Translations under genes and position numbers: made by a program
From: Selenomonas sp. oral taxon 920
GTDB taxonomy: Bacteria > Bacillota > Negativicutes > Selenomonadales > Selenomonadaceae
Reading direction: 5' to 3'
Length of the DNA: 64,000 nt
Assembly (NCBI RefSeq): GCF_001717585.1
Contig: NZ_CP017042.1
Span: 948,501-1,012,500, forward strand
Shown: positions 53,804 through 62,803 of the stretch, one piece after another
How positions within the stretch are numbered: the stretch's first letter is position 1
Layout of the letters: every line of letters begins with the position of its first letter
Notes under the pieces: generated by a model
What the model saw: the letters and a program-made list of their open reading frames with translations, nothing else
What the model was told of the DNA's origin: nothing
Database searches by the model: none

Positions 53804-54811
53804 ATGAAGATTATTGTCACGGGCGGCGCGGGCTTTATCGGTGCAAATTTTGTCTACTATGAACTGCGCGAACATCCAGAGGATACCATCGTTTGTTATG
53901 ATGTGTTGACCTATGCGGGGAATCTGGCGACGCTCGACGCGGCGCGGAAGCATCCGCAGTTCTCGTTTGTGCGCGGTGATATCGCAGACCGTGCGGCGGT
54001 TTATGCACTCTTTGAACGCGAACAGCCGGACATCGTTGTCAACTTTGCGGCGGAGTCCCATGTGGATCGCTCCATCGAAAATCCGGAGATTTTTCTGCAG
54101 ACGAATGTCATTGGGACGAGTGTGCTGCTTGATGCTTGTCGCAAGTATGGAACTCGGCGCTATCATCAGGTATCGACGGACGAGGTTTACGGCGATCTGC
54201 CGCTCGACCGCCCCGATCTTCTCTTTACCGAGGAGACGCCGCTCCATGCGTCGAGTCCTTACTCCTCGTCGAAGGCATCTGCCGATCTCATCGTACAGGC
54301 GTATGCGCGCACCTACGACGTGCCTGTCACTATCTCGCGCTGCTCGAACAACTACGGTGCGTTCCAGTTCCCTGAGAAGCTCATTCCTCTTATGGTGATC
54401 CGTGCGATGCAGGGGGAGAAGCTGCCCGTCTACGGCGATGGGCTGAATGTCCGTGACTGGCTGCACGTTGACGATCACTGTGCCGCGATTGATGCGATTA
54501 TACGGTATGGTACAAATGGGGAGGTTTATAACGTCGGCGGTCACAACGAACGCTCGAACATCGAAGTTGTCCGTACGATTCTTGCGGCACTTGGCAAGGG
54601 GGAGGATCAGATTTCCTACGTCACCGACCGCAAAGGACACGACCGCCGCTATGCAATCGATCCGACGAAGATCGGGCGCGAACTTGGCTGGAAGCCCTCA
54701 ACGAAATTTGACGACGGCATTCAACGTACAATTGCGTGGTATCAGACACATGAATCATGGTGGGCGGACATCCTGAGCGGCGCTTACGAGAAGCGCAACG
54801 AAGAGGGGTGA
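53804..54811 (+). CDS. rfbB: dTDP-glucose 4,6-dehydratase
   Basis: 335 residues. Short-chain dehydrogenase fold: NAD loop TGGAGFIGANFVYY, STDEVYG (Thr-Asp-Glu active site), and YSSSKASADLIV with the catalytic Tyr and Lys. Makes dTDP-4-keto-6-deoxyglucose for rhamnose and related surface sugars. The other rml genes are not adjacent, so the gene stands alone here. Ribosome site AAGGAGCGG. Confidence 0.95.
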   Translation: MKIIVTGGAGFIGANFVYYELREHPEDTIVCYDVLTYAGNLATLDAARKHPQFSFVRGDIADRAAVYALFEREQPDIVVNFAAESHVDRSIENPEIFLQTNVIGTSVLLDACRKYGTRRYHQVSTDEVYGDLPLDRPDLLFTEETPLHASSPYSSSKASADLIVQAYARTYDVPVTISRCSNNYGAFQFPEKLIPLMVIRAMQGEKLPVYGDGLNVRDWLHVDDHCAAIDAIIRYGTNGEVYNVGGHNERSNIEVVRTILAALGKGEDQISYVTDRKGHDRRYAIDPTKIGRELGWKPSTKFDDGIQRTIAWYQTHESWWADILSGAYEKRNEEG

Positions 54812-54851
54812 GAGCACCATATTATCTGATCTGTGCACTGAAAATTCAGTC

Positions 54852-54880
54852 TTGACAAGGCATGTGCTTTTCGCTATACT
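54852..54880 (+). promoter_or_regulatory. promoter of tRNA-Ala
   Basis: TTGACA (54852-54857), 17 bp, TATACT (54875-54880). Confidence 0.85.
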
Positions 54881-54904
54881 ACCCTTTGTCAGCGCGAAAC
54901 GCGC

Positions 54905-54980
<76 letters not shown>

Positions 54981-54992
54981 TATCGAAACGCA

Positions 54993-55024
54993 GATGTGAG
55001 AGTCAGATCTCACATCTTTTTTTT
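54993..55024 (+). terminator. terminator after tRNA-Ala
   Basis: Perfect 9 bp stem GATGTGAGA/TCTCACATC with loop GTCAGA, followed by eight Ts. Confidence 0.9.
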
Positions 55025-55046
55025 GCCCCAAATGCGGCAAAGCAAC

Positions 55047-55076
55047 AAAAAACCGTATCGCTTCCCGCGATACGGT
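55047..55076 (-). terminator. terminator of the tRNA-Pro/tRNA-Arg unit
   Basis: Minus strand: 10 bp stem ACCGTATCGC/GCGATACGGT with loop GGGAA, then TTTTT. Confidence 0.9.
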
Positions 55077-55085
55077 AATTTCCGA

Positions 55086-55161
<76 letters not shown>

Positions 55162-55163
55162 AA

Positions 55164-55240
<77 letters not shown>

Positions 55241-55250
55241 ATATCGCCCT

Positions 55251-55279
55251 ATTATAATGAGCGGCTGGGGAAAAGTCAA
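55251..55279 (-). promoter_or_regulatory. promoter of tRNA-Pro(UGG)-tRNA-Arg
   Basis: Minus strand TTGACT (55279-55274), 17 bp, TATAAT (55256-55251). Confidence 0.85.
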
Positions 55280-55282
55280 TTT

Positions 55283-56017
55283 TTATTTCACGATGTGCTT
55301 ACCGCCGAGGAAACGCGGCTTCCAGTAGTCGTTTGCGAGCGCATCGACACGCACGCCCTTGCTCGTGGAGGCGTGGATGAATTCGCCCTTGCCGAGGTAG
55401 ATACCGCAGTGGGACGCACCCTTTTCATATGTTTCGAAAAAGACGAGATCACCGGGCACAAGCTCTTTTGTGCTCTTTGTCCTGAGACCAAGCTTATATT
55501 GCTCATCGGCTGTGCGAGGGATCGTGATTCCATGTTTCTGGAACACGTATTGGAGGTAACCGGAGCAGTCAAAGCCCTTCGGCGTTGTTCCGCCAAAAAC
55601 ATAGGGCGTGCCTATGTATGACTTCGCCGTCTTGATGACATCGGAGACCTTGCTCGCGGGCAGAATGGGCTTGCCGTTCGGCGCAAGCGGTTGTTTCCCG
55701 TTATTGGCAGGCGGCGGCACGTTAATACCCCACGTGCTCTTGGCAGGAAGGTTTTTGAGTGCACGCCACGTGGCGTTTGTGACTATGCCCGTGATCTTGA
55801 TCTTGTGGTCGCGCTGGAACTCGGCAACAGCGCGTTCTGTATCCTTGCCAAAGATGCCGTCCGCACTCTTGATCTTATAACCTGCGTTTTGGAGTGCCTG
55901 CTGGAGGACACGCACCTCATTCCCCTGCGAACCCTCGCGCAGGGTGGGCGAGGCGAAGGCCGTGCCCGCAGCGAGGAGCAGGGCGATGCTGGTGCAAAGG
56001 AAGATGCGGCGTTTCAT
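55283..56017 (-). CDS. secreted NlpC/P60 peptidoglycan endopeptidase with PG-binding domain
   Basis: 244 residues. Signal peptide (MKRRIFLCTSIALLLAAGTA, cut near AFA), one PG_binding_1 domain (about 27-85: GSQGNEVRVLQQALQNAGY, ADGIFGKDTERAVAEFQ), a Pro/Asn linker, and an NlpC/P60 domain with catalytic Cys in GFDCSGYLQYVF and His in GASHCGIYLG and FIHAS. Cleaves D-Glu-diaminopimelate type bonds in the cell wall. Last gene of the ilvA-arsR-nlpC row, 24 bases after the regulator. Confidence 0.93.
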   Translation of the reverse strand: MKRRIFLCTSIALLLAAGTAFASPTLREGSQGNEVRVLQQALQNAGYKIKSADGIFGKDTERAVAEFQRDHKIKITGIVTNATWRALKNLPAKSTWGINVPPPANNGKQPLAPNGKPILPASKVSDVIKTAKSYIGTPYVFGGTTPKGFDCSGYLQYVFQKHGITIPRTADEQYKLGLRTKSTKELVPGDLVFFETYEKGASHCGIYLGKGEFIHASTSKGVRVDALANDYWKPRFLGGKHIVK

Positions 56018-56041
56018 AAAACAACATCCTTTCAGTTCATT

Positions 56042-56353
56042 TTATGCGTGCTGTACGTGCTCGAGACCCTGACTGAGCAGTTTCAGCACATGATCGTCAT
56101 CAATCGAGTAGAGTACCTCCTTGCCGTCACGGCGAAACTTGACGAGACGGGCACTGCGGAGGACGCGCAGCTGATGGGAGATGGCGGACTGGCCCATATC
56201 CAGACCGTCCGCAATGTCATAGACGCGCAGCTCCTCTGCTGCTGCGAGCAGGGAGAGAATCTTGATGCGGGTGGGATCGCCGAGGGTCTTAAAGAGGTCG
56301 GCAAGGTGTTGTGCCGTATCCTGATCGATACATTTCAGTGGGGCGGCAGTCAT
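56042..56353 (-). CDS. ArsR/SmtB-family regulator with an alpha-5 zinc site
   Basis: 103 residues. Winged helix-turn-helix (DPTRIKILSLL, MGQSAISHQLRVLRSARLV, RRDGKEVLYSI). The usual ELCVCDL Cys site is replaced by ELRVYDI, so it should not sense arsenic or cadmium there. The C-terminal helix has D86-x-H88-x10-H99-xx-H102, matching the alpha-5 site of zinc sensors such as SmtB and CzrA; zinc sensing is inferred. It starts 24 bases after the ilvA stop. Confidence 0.9.
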   Translation of the reverse strand: MTAAPLKCIDQDTAQHLADLFKTLGDPTRIKILSLLAAAEELRVYDIADGLDMGQSAISHQLRVLRSARLVKFRRDGKEVLYSIDDDHVLKLLSQGLEHVQHA

Positions 56354-56377
56354 ACGCTGGAATATCCTTTCTGCTGG

Positions 56378-57625
56378 TCAGTAAATCTTGTTGATTTCAA
56401 ATCCGTTCGAAGCAAGTGCGGCGACGATGCGGTCGATGTGCTCTTGCCCATGTGCCTCAACGGTAACGGTGAGCTGCACCTTCTGGAAGCTGTCTGTTAC
56501 CATTGTCTGGTCGTGATCGAGGCGAATGACATTTGCGTCCTGCTCGGTGAGGATCTGCGCAACGGTGAGCAGCTGTCCTGGTTTGTCAGGGAGCTGCACG
56601 GAGAAGCGGAACACCCTGCCGCGCGAGATGAGCGCCTTTGAGATGAGCGCCGAAATGGTGGAGATATCGATGTTGCCGCCGCTGACAAGCACGGCAATTT
56701 TTTTGTCCTTCATGTGCAGTTTTTGCAGCGCGGCGAGTGAGAGGACGCCCGCTCCCTCGGCGATGAGTTTGTGCTTCTCGATCAGTGAGAGCAGAGCGCT
56801 CATGATCTCCATCTCAGAGACGGTGATGATCTCATCCAGGTAGCGGCGGCAGAATTCGAGCGTGAGTTTTCCCGCCGTGCGAACGGCACAGCCGTCGGCA
56901 ACGGTATCGGCAGAGGGGAGTGTGATCGTGCGCCCGCAAGAGAGTGCCGCCTTCATGCAGGCAGCATTTTCCGGCTCGACGCCGATGACCTTCACCTGCG
57001 GGTTGACGAGCTTCACCGCGAGCGCAATGCCCGAGGCAAGTCCGCCACCGCCGACGGGAACGAGGATTGCATCCACATCCTTGAGCGCGTCGATGACTTC
57101 GAGGGCGATGGTGCCCTGTCCGACGAGGACATCGCGGTCATTGAACGGATGAATGTAGACGTACCCCTTTTCTTCCTGCAGTTCGAGGCTGTGTGCATAG
57201 GCATCGTCAAAGCCGTTGCCGTGGAGTATGACCGTTGCACCGAGTGCACGCGTCGCCTCGACCTTGAGAATCGGCGTTGTTGCGGGCATGCAGATCACGG
57301 CGTTTACACCGAGTTTCTGTGAGGCGTAGGCGACGCCCTGCGCGTGATTACCTGCCGAGGCGGTGATAACGCCGCGCGCCTTCTCCTCCTCTGTGAGCAT
57401 GGAGATGCGATTGTATGCGCCGCGCAGTTTGAATGCACCAGTTGTCTGGAGATTTTCGAGTTTCAGATAGGTCGCGTTGCCAGAGAGCTCAGAGAAAAAC
57501 TCACTGTAGACCAGCGGCGTCTTTCGTACAATGCCCTCGAGGCGTTTAGCTGCGGCATAGATGTCTGAAATACCGGTTGCAGCGACAACTTCCTCATCCG
57601 TTTGCCCCGTCTGCTCTTCTCCCAT
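56378..57625 (-). CDS. ilvA: threonine ammonia-lyase
   Basis: 415 residues. PLP enzyme turning threonine into 2-oxobutyrate for isoleucine synthesis or fermentation. PLP Lys66 in TGAFKLRGAYN, ASAGNHAQGVAYA, and phosphate loop GGGGLASG. One C-terminal ACT domain (about 335-415), typical of the short TdcB/IlvA forms in clostridia-like bacteria. Whether biosynthetic or catabolic cannot be told. GGGAGG ribosome site. Confidence 0.94.
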   Translation of the reverse strand: MGEEQTGQTDEEVVAATGISDIYAAAKRLEGIVRKTPLVYSEFFSELSGNATYLKLENLQTTGAFKLRGAYNRISMLTEEEKARGVITASAGNHAQGVAYASQKLGVNAVICMPATTPILKVEATRALGATVILHGNGFDDAYAHSLELQEEKGYVYIHPFNDRDVLVGQGTIALEVIDALKDVDAILVPVGGGGLASGIALAVKLVNPQVKVIGVEPENAACMKAALSCGRTITLPSADTVADGCAVRTAGKLTLEFCRRYLDEIITVSEMEIMSALLSLIEKHKLIAEGAGVLSLAALQKLHMKDKKIAVLVSGGNIDISTISALISKALISRGRVFRFSVQLPDKPGQLLTVAQILTEQDANVIRLDHDQTMVTDSFQKVQLTVTVEAHGQEHIDRIVAALASNGFEINKIY

Positions 57626-57662
57626 AATTCATTGCCTCCCAAATTCCTTTATATGTAGAGTC

Positions 57663-57691
57663 AGTCTATCATTTTCGATGGGGCGCGTCAA
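57663..57691 (-). promoter_or_regulatory. promoter of ilvA
   Basis: Minus strand TTGACG (57691-57686), 17 bp, TAGACT (57668-57663). Confidence 0.65.
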
Positions 57692-57729
57692 TTTATTTTC
57701 CGGAATAATCGTCGGAATAAAGAAGGAGT

Positions 57730-57757
57730 TTGACAGAATTTAGCGAATAAATACAAC
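57730..57757 (+). promoter_or_regulatory. promoter of the UspA genes
   Basis: TTGACA (57730-57735), 16 bp, TACAAC (57752-57757). The -10 is imperfect. Confidence 0.5.
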
Positions 57758-57783
57758 AAACGAGGCGGGACGGGAGGTGTGCG

Positions 57784-58257
57784 ATGGCTTACGGTGCTAA
57801 ATATGCGCGTGTCCTTATCCCTGTCGATGGCTCGCAGGAGTCACTGTGCGCCGTCCGTCTGGCGGGAGAATTTGCTCGCATTATGCATGCGACGGTGTAC
57901 TTCATCTATGTGTCACCGTTCGATGAGAGTACGGATGAGGGCGATGTGCCGTGGCTGCCAGAGAGCATTGTACGTCCTGCGGCAGAGGAGGCACAGGAGA
58001 TTTTTTCCGTAGCGGAGGAACTTCTGCCTGCGGATGTCGCATATGAGCGTCACCATCGTGCAGGCGTACCAGCGGATGAGATTTTGCACTTCATCGATGA
58101 GATGGATGTAGATCTTGTCGTCATAGGCGGGCGCAAATTATCCCGCATGAGTGGAATCTTTCTTGGGAGTGTCACGCAGACCGTCTTGGAGTACGCGCAT
58201 TCCAGCGTTATGGTCGCAGGGCGCGCCAAATCAAGTAATAATGTTCACGTTCTTTAG
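57784..58257 (+). CDS. universal stress protein UspA family (1)
   Basis: 157 residues, one Usp domain. Opens with ARVLIPVDGSQESLCAVRLA and has VDLVVIGGRKLSRMSGIFLGSV then SSVMVAG; the ATP-binding G-2x-G-9x-G pattern is degenerate (GGRKLSRMSGIFLGS), so ATP binding is uncertain. GGGAGGTG ribosome site. Followed 20 bases later by a second Usp gene. Confidence 0.9.
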   Translation: MAYGAKYARVLIPVDGSQESLCAVRLAGEFARIMHATVYFIYVSPFDESTDEGDVPWLPESIVRPAAEEAQEIFSVAEELLPADVAYERHHRAGVPADEILHFIDEMDVDLVVIGGRKLSRMSGIFLGSVTQTVLEYAHSSVMVAGRAKSSNNVHVL

Positions 58258-58277
58258 AGAAGTGAGGAGGAACTGCC

Positions 58278-58694
58278 ATGATGAAGAATATTTTAGTACC
58301 GGTGGATGGCTCTGAGGGGGCCGACCGCGCGATTGAAAAGGCAGTCATGCTTGCCGAAACATGTGGAGCGAAGCTGAATTTCCTCTATGTTGCAAACATC
58401 AATCAGCTCGCGATCAATGCCGTGCTCTCGGATGCGATTCTCGACTCCGTGACGAAGGCGGGGAATGTCATCCTTGACCGCGCGCTTGAAATGGTTCCGG
58501 CAGGCGTTGAGAAGGAGTCATTCTCGGATACGGGCTCGCCGGCGGTGGTCATCCTTGACTTTGCGGAGTCGAACGACATTGACCTCATTGTCATGGGCAG
58601 CCGCGGTCTCGGCGTCGTGAAGGGGGTACTGCTCGGCAGCGTCAGTCAGTATGTTGTAGAGCAGTCGAAGTGCCCTGTGCTCGTGGTCAAATAA
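58278..58694 (+). CDS. universal stress protein UspA family (2)
   Basis: 138 residues. KNILVPVDGSEGADRAIEKA at the start and the full ATP-binding motif GSRGLGVVKGVLLGSVSQYV before CPVLVVK, so it is of the nucleotide-binding type, unlike its upstream paralogue. GAGGAGG ribosome site. A terminator follows. Confidence 0.95.
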   Translation: MMKNILVPVDGSEGADRAIEKAVMLAETCGAKLNFLYVANINQLAINAVLSDAILDSVTKAGNVILDRALEMVPAGVEKESFSDTGSPAVVILDFAESNDIDLIVMGSRGLGVVKGVLLGSVSQYVVEQSKCPVLVVK

Positions 58695-58724
58695 GGGGCA
58701 TATCAGTATAATTTTGTTGGAAAG

Positions 58725-58755
58725 GAGCTGCTGCGAATATATGCAGCAGCTCTTT
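58725..58755 (+). terminator. terminator after the UspA pair
   Basis: Perfect 10 bp stem GAGCTGCTGC/GCAGCAGCTC with an eight-base loop, then a short TTT. Confidence 0.75.
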
Positions 58756-58784
58756 GACGTGCATGGATGTGGAAAGGCAGTAAA

Positions 58785-59519
58785 ATGAGCGATCGGCGTT
58801 TCGCGCGGACGGAGATGCTGTTGGGCAGTGCGGGCGTGGAACATCTTGGCAGGTGCTCCATAGCAGTGTTCGGCATTGGCGGTGTCGGTTCGTATGCAGC
58901 AGAGGCACTGGCACGCGCGGGCGTTGGAAGACTGACGCTTGTCGATCATGACGTGATCGATGCAACGAATATCAATCGTCAGATCCATGCGCTGACAGAG
59001 ACGGTCGGTGCGTTCAAGACGGAGACAATGGCGCGGCGTATTCACTCCATCAATCCCGCCTGCGAGGTTCGTGAGATTCGCGCCTTCTATTCGCCAGAGG
59101 ATGCGAATACGTTCTTTCCAGAGCATTATGACTATGTATTGGACGCTGTAGATACGGTGACGGCAAAAATTGATCTCGCCGTACAGTGCCATCGGCACGG
59201 GATTCCACTGATTGCAAGTATGGGCGCGGCGAATAAACTCGACCCGACACTCTTTGCGGTCATGGATATCTATCGTACGAAGGGGGACCCAATCGCGCGC
59301 ATTCTGCGGAAGAAGCTAAAGGAGCTGGGCATTCCGCATTTGAGGGTCGTCTGTTCGCGCGAGCGCCCACGCACACCGGAGGCAGTAAGCGAGATGCCCA
59401 TTGCAGGGCGGAATGCGGTGCCTGCAAGTGTGTCCTTTGTCCCATCTGTCGCAGGACTCATTATGGCAGGAGCTGTGATTCGTGATCTCTTGAACCTACG
59501 AGTGGAGGTATCTTCATGA
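58785..59519 (+). CDS. tcdA: tRNA threonylcarbamoyladenosine dehydratase TcdA
   Basis: 244 residues, ThiF/MoeB/E1-like fold. Nucleotide loop FGIGGVGSYAAEALARAGVG, DHDVIDATNINRQIHA and DAVDTVTAKI. Cyclises t6A37 to ct6A in ANN-decoding tRNAs. Start at ATG 58785 (GAAAGG upstream); GTG 58767 has no site. Overlaps the gpsA-like gene by four bases. Confidence 0.92.
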   Translation: MSDRRFARTEMLLGSAGVEHLGRCSIAVFGIGGVGSYAAEALARAGVGRLTLVDHDVIDATNINRQIHALTETVGAFKTETMARRIHSINPACEVREIRAFYSPEDANTFFPEHYDYVLDAVDTVTAKIDLAVQCHRHGIPLIASMGAANKLDPTLFAVMDIYRTKGDPIARILRKKLKELGIPHLRVVCSRERPRTPEAVSEMPIAGRNAVPASVSFVPSVAGLIMAGAVIRDLLNLRVEVSS

Positions 59520-60496
59520 ACATATCTGTATTGGGGTGCGGACGCTGGGGTTCCTTTCATGCGTGGTATGCTGCGCGCGTGGGTCATACGGTTACTCTCT
59601 GGGGGCGTGCGGGGTCTGTGCATCTGGCAGAACTGCGTACGTCACGAACAAATGAATTTTTGACGCTGCCCGATGCGATTCATCTGACCGATGATTTGGG
59701 TGTCGCAGTTCGAACAGCAGAGGTTGTCATTATCTCCATTCATGCACAGGCACTGCGTTCCTTTCTCCGCGATCTCTGTGCGCAGGGATTGGGGAAGGAA
59801 CTTGCACAGCGGCAGATCATTCTCTGTATGAAGGGGCTGGAGATTGGCACTGGAACGAGGCTTACAACCGTTGTGCACAAGGAATTGGGGGCGGATGTGA
59901 AACCCGTCGTCTGGGTCGGTCCCGGGCATGTACAGGACTTCGTACGTGGGATTCCGAACTGCATGGTGCTTGCGGGCGAGGACAGGGAGGCTCTGCATCA
60001 TCTTGTAGGGGAGCTCGGCAGCCCGCTCATCCGCTTTTACTATGGAGAGGATCTGCTCGGAACAGAGGTCGGAGCGGCGGCAAAGAACGTCGTTGGGCTT
60101 GCCGCAGGGATGCTCGATGGCCTCGGCTACGGCAGTCTAAAGGGGGCTCTTATGGCGCGCGGCACACGGGAACTCGTACGCCTCGTGCGTGCAATGGGGG
60201 GAGATGGGGAGACGATCTATGGGCTCTCGCACCTAGGTGACTACGAGGCAACCCTCTTTTCTCCATACAGCAACAATCGACGTTATGGTGAGGCAGTTGT
60301 ACGCGGCACAGCGGGAGACTTTCACAAGATCGCTGAGGGCGTCTATACGGCAGAAGCATTGATGGCGCTCTCAGAGGAGCATGGTGTCGACCTGCCAATC
60401 TCCGCAACCGTTTATGAAATTGTCACACAGGGAAAAGACCCGCATGCGCAGCTGACACAGCTTTTTATGCGCAGAGCGAAGAGCGAGAAGGAATAA
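59516..60496 (+). CDS. gpsA: glycerol-3-phosphate dehydrogenase (NAD(P)+) family
   Basis: 326 residues. N-terminal Rossmann domain with SVLGCGRWGSFHAWYAA (family usually GxGxWGTALA), then MKGLEIGTG, GPGHVQDFV where standard GpsA has GPSFA, and the C-terminal AAKNVVGLAAGMLDGLGYG with the catalytic Lys. Reduces dihydroxyacetone phosphate to glycerol-3-phosphate for phospholipids. The divergent motifs leave open that it is a paralogue of the main enzyme. ATGA overlap with tcdA. Confidence 0.82.
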   Translation: MNISVLGCGRWGSFHAWYAARVGHTVTLWGRAGSVHLAELRTSRTNEFLTLPDAIHLTDDLGVAVRTAEVVIISIHAQALRSFLRDLCAQGLGKELAQRQIILCMKGLEIGTGTRLTTVVHKELGADVKPVVWVGPGHVQDFVRGIPNCMVLAGEDREALHHLVGELGSPLIRFYYGEDLLGTEVGAAAKNVVGLAAGMLDGLGYGSLKGALMARGTRELVRLVRAMGGDGETIYGLSHLGDYEATLFSPYSNNRRYGEAVVRGTAGDFHKIAEGVYTAEALMALSEEHGVDLPISATVYEIVTQGKDPHAQLTQLFMRRAKSEKE

Positions 60497-60499
60497 GGT

Positions 60500-60898
60500 A
60501 TGAGTGAACGAAAACATATTGATGTCGTTGCGGGCGCAATCCTTCGTGACGGCAAAGTGTTCGGCGCGTGCCGCGGATACGGCGCCTACGCGGGAACATG
60601 GGAATTTGCGGGCGGCAAGGTTGAGCAGGGCGAGACAGACGAGGAGGCGCTTGTGCGTGAAATCCATGAGGAACTTGGGGTCGATATCGCCGTGGAGCGA
60701 CTGCTTGGCATCGTCGATCACGACTATCCGGAGTACCATATGAATATGCGTCTCTATGTATGCCGCCACGTTGCGGGAGAGCCGCAGCTAAGCGTGCACT
60801 CAGCGGGGCGTTGGCTTGGGCGAGCAGAACTCTACTCCGTGCCGTGGTTCGAGGCAGATATGGAACTTATCCGTAAGCTTGAGCGCGATCTGTGCTGA
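60500..60898 (+). CDS. Nudix hydrolase (MutT/NudG-like)
   Basis: 132 residues. Complete Nudix box GGKVEQGETDEEALVREIHEELGVDI (Gly-x5-Glu-x7-Arg-Glu-x2-Glu-Glu). Small MutT-like proteins of this form clean oxidised dGTP or CTP analogues; the substrate is not determined. It starts four bases after the gpsA stop and closes the tcdA-gpsA-nudix unit. Confidence 0.9.
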   Translation: MSERKHIDVVAGAILRDGKVFGACRGYGAYAGTWEFAGGKVEQGETDEEALVREIHEELGVDIAVERLLGIVDHDYPEYHMNMRLYVCRHVAGEPQLSVHSAGRWLGRAELYSVPWFEADMELIRKLERDLC

Positions 60899-60900
60899 CG

Positions 60901-60930
60901 TTGACAAGTCTACTGCCAGAGTGCTATAAT
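60901..60930 (+). promoter_or_regulatory. promoter of tRNA-Leu
   Basis: TTGACA (60901-60906), 18 bp, TATAAT (60925-60930) with a TGC extended -10. It begins two bases after the Nudix stop. Confidence 0.85.
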
Positions 60931-60949
60931 ACGAAACGAATTGACCCAT

Positions 60950-61036
60950 GCCGAAGTGGCGGAATTGGCAGACGCAGCAGACTCAAAATCTGCCGTTGGC
61001 GACAACGTGCCGGTTCGACCCCGGCCTTCGGCACCA
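60950..61036 (+). tRNA. tRNA-Leu (anticodon CAA)
   Basis: 87 nt with encoded CCA. Acceptor GCCGAAG/CTTCGGC; anticodon loop CTCAAAA gives CAA; long variable arm CGTTGGCGACAACG as in class II tRNAs. Confidence 0.95.
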
Positions 61037-61066
61037 CCGTATATGATCCCGTAAGGGCATTGATTT

Positions 61067-61102
61067 CCCTAAGAGTGAACGTGATACTCTTAGGGATTTT
61101 TT
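61067..61102 (+). terminator. terminator after tRNA-Leu
   Basis: Perfect 10 bp stem CCCTAAGAGT/ACTCTTAGGG with a nine-base loop, then ATTTTTT. Confidence 0.9.
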
Positions 61103-61152
61103 GACAAAACCGGGAAATTTCACAACAGCGGCATATATTGTTTTCCGATGCC

Positions 61153-61181
61153 TTGACACGGCGGATGGAAGCGCGTATATT
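61153..61181 (+). promoter_or_regulatory. promoter of guaB
   Basis: TTGACA (61153-61158), 17 bp, TATATT (61176-61181). About 40 bases of leader; no purine riboswitch fits there. Confidence 0.8.
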
Positions 61182-61226
61182 AAACAACAATATTTCGGAC
61201 TGAACTACGAGAAAGGAAGGATTCTC

Positions 61227-62732
61227 TTGGCGCATTATTACACCGAGCCATCACACACATTTGGAGAGTATCTGCTCGTTCCGGGCTACTCCTCGACGGA
61301 GTGCTTCCCTGCAAATGTCTCATTGCGTACGCCGCTGGTCAAATTTCATCGCGATGAGGAGTCGGCGCTCACGATGAACATACCGCTGACCTCCGCGATT
61401 ATGCAGGCAGTATCCAATGATACGATGGCGATTGCCCTCGCTAAGCAGGGCGGAGTATCCTTCATCTATGGTTCGCAGTCCATCGAGGAGGAGGCTGCGA
61501 TGGTCTCCCGCGTAAAAAACTACAAGTCCGGGTTTGTCAGCAGCGATTCCAACATCAGTCCCAACACGACTCTTGGCGGTGTGCTTGACCTTCTTGCCAA
61601 GACGGGGCACTCTACGATGGCGGTTACGGAGGATGGTTCCGCAAATGGGAAACTCGTCGGCATCGTGACGAGTCGTGACTATCGTGTATCGCGGATGTCC
61701 CTTGATACGGAGGTCGCTACGTTCATGACTCCGTTTGAAAAACTTGTCTGGGCGGATGCGGATGCGACAACACTCACACAGGCGAACGATCTCATCTGGG
61801 AGCGCAAGCTGAATATGCTGCCGCTCATCGACAAGAATCAGCGCTTACGCTACATGGTATTCCGCAAGGATTACACCGACAACAAGGAGAATGAGCTCGA
61901 GTTGACCGACAGCAATAAGAGTTATATTGTTGGTGCCGGCATCAACACGCGCGACTATGCCGAGCGTGTTCCGGCGTTGATTGCGGCGGGCGTGGATGTC
62001 CTCTGCATTGACTCTTCTGAGGGGTTCTCCGAGTGGCAGCGCCTGACAATTCAGCACATCCGTGAGGAGTTCGGCGACAGTGTAAAGGTTGGTGCGGGCA
62101 ATGTTGTCGACGGCGAGGGGTTCCGCTTCCTTGCGAATGCGGGGGCGGACTTCATCAAAGTCGGCATCGGCGGCGGTTCGATCTGCATCACGCGTGAGAC
62201 GAAAGGCATTGGGCGCGGACAGGCGACTGCACTCATCGACGTGTGCGCTGAGCGTGATAAATACTTCAAGGAAACGGGCATCTACATCCCCATCTGCTCC
62301 GATGGCGGCATTGTCTACGACTACCACATGACGCTCGCACTTGCGATGGGGGCGGATTTCCTTATGCTCGGACGCTACTTCTCGCGTTTCGATGAGAGCC
62401 CGACGGATCGCGTCATGGTGAACGGCACATACTACAAGGAGTATTGGGGCGAGGGTTCAAATCGTGCGCGCAACTGGCAGCGTTATGACCTCGGCGGCAA
62501 TAAGAAACTGTCCTTCGAGGAGGGCGTAGATTCCTATGTTCCCTATGCGGGTCCTCTGAAGGAAAATGTCGAGACGACCCTCTCCAAGATTCGCTCCACC
62601 ATGTGCAACTGCGGCGCACTCAACCTGCCCGAGTTCCGCGACAAGGCGAAGCTCACCCTCGTCTCCTCGACCAGCATCGTCGAGGGCGGCGCACACGATG
62701 TCATCCTGCGCGACAAGCTTGGACGTGATTGA
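61227..62732 (+). CDS. guaB: inosine-5'-monophosphate dehydrogenase
   Basis: 501 residues. Oxidises IMP to XMP, the committed step to GMP. TIM barrel interrupted by a CBS-domain pair (about 100-225: [36 protein letters not shown]). Catalytic Cys in [23 protein letters not shown] start at 61227 with GGAAGG seven bases upstream, giving [16 protein letters not shown]. The frame from 61101 includes the promoter and is rejected. Confidence 0.95.
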   Translation: MAHYYTEPSHTFGEYLLVPGYSSTECFPANVSLRTPLVKFHRDEESALTMNIPLTSAIMQAVSNDTMAIALAKQGGVSFIYGSQSIEEEAAMVSRVKNYKSGFVSSDSNISPNTTLGGVLDLLAKTGHSTMAVTEDGSANGKLVGIVTSRDYRVSRMSLDTEVATFMTPFEKLVWADADATTLTQANDLIWERKLNMLPLIDKNQRLRYMVFRKDYTDNKENELELTDSNKSYIVGAGINTRDYAERVPALIAAGVDVLCIDSSEGFSEWQRLTIQHIREEFGDSVKVGAGNVVDGEGFRFLANAGADFIKVGIGGGSICITRETKGIGRGQATALIDVCAERDKYFKETGIYIPICSDGGIVYDYHMTLALAMGADFLMLGRYFSRFDESPTDRVMVNGTYYKEYWGEGSNRARNWQRYDLGGNKKLSFEEGVDSYVPYAGPLKENVETTLSKIRSTMCNCGALNLPEFRDKAKLTLVSSTSIVEGGAHDVILRDKLGRD

Positions 62733-62780
62733 AAAAAGCCGAACGGCGAAGTGAAACAACTTCATCGTTCGGCTCTTTTG
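62732..62780. terminator. bidirectional terminator between guaB and the TtcA-like gene
   Basis: Outer stem AGCCGAACG (62737-62745) / CGTTCGGCT (62766-62774) and inner stem GAAGT/ACTTC; A-run on the left, CTTTT on the right. Confidence 0.85.
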
Positions 62781-62803
62781 ATGTTGTCTGAGCGCGAGAA
62801 GTG

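Noticed and set aside
61101..61129. TTGACA at 61101 as the guaB promoter
   Set aside because: No -10 hexamer at 16-18 bp; the TTGACA at 61153 has a perfect partner.
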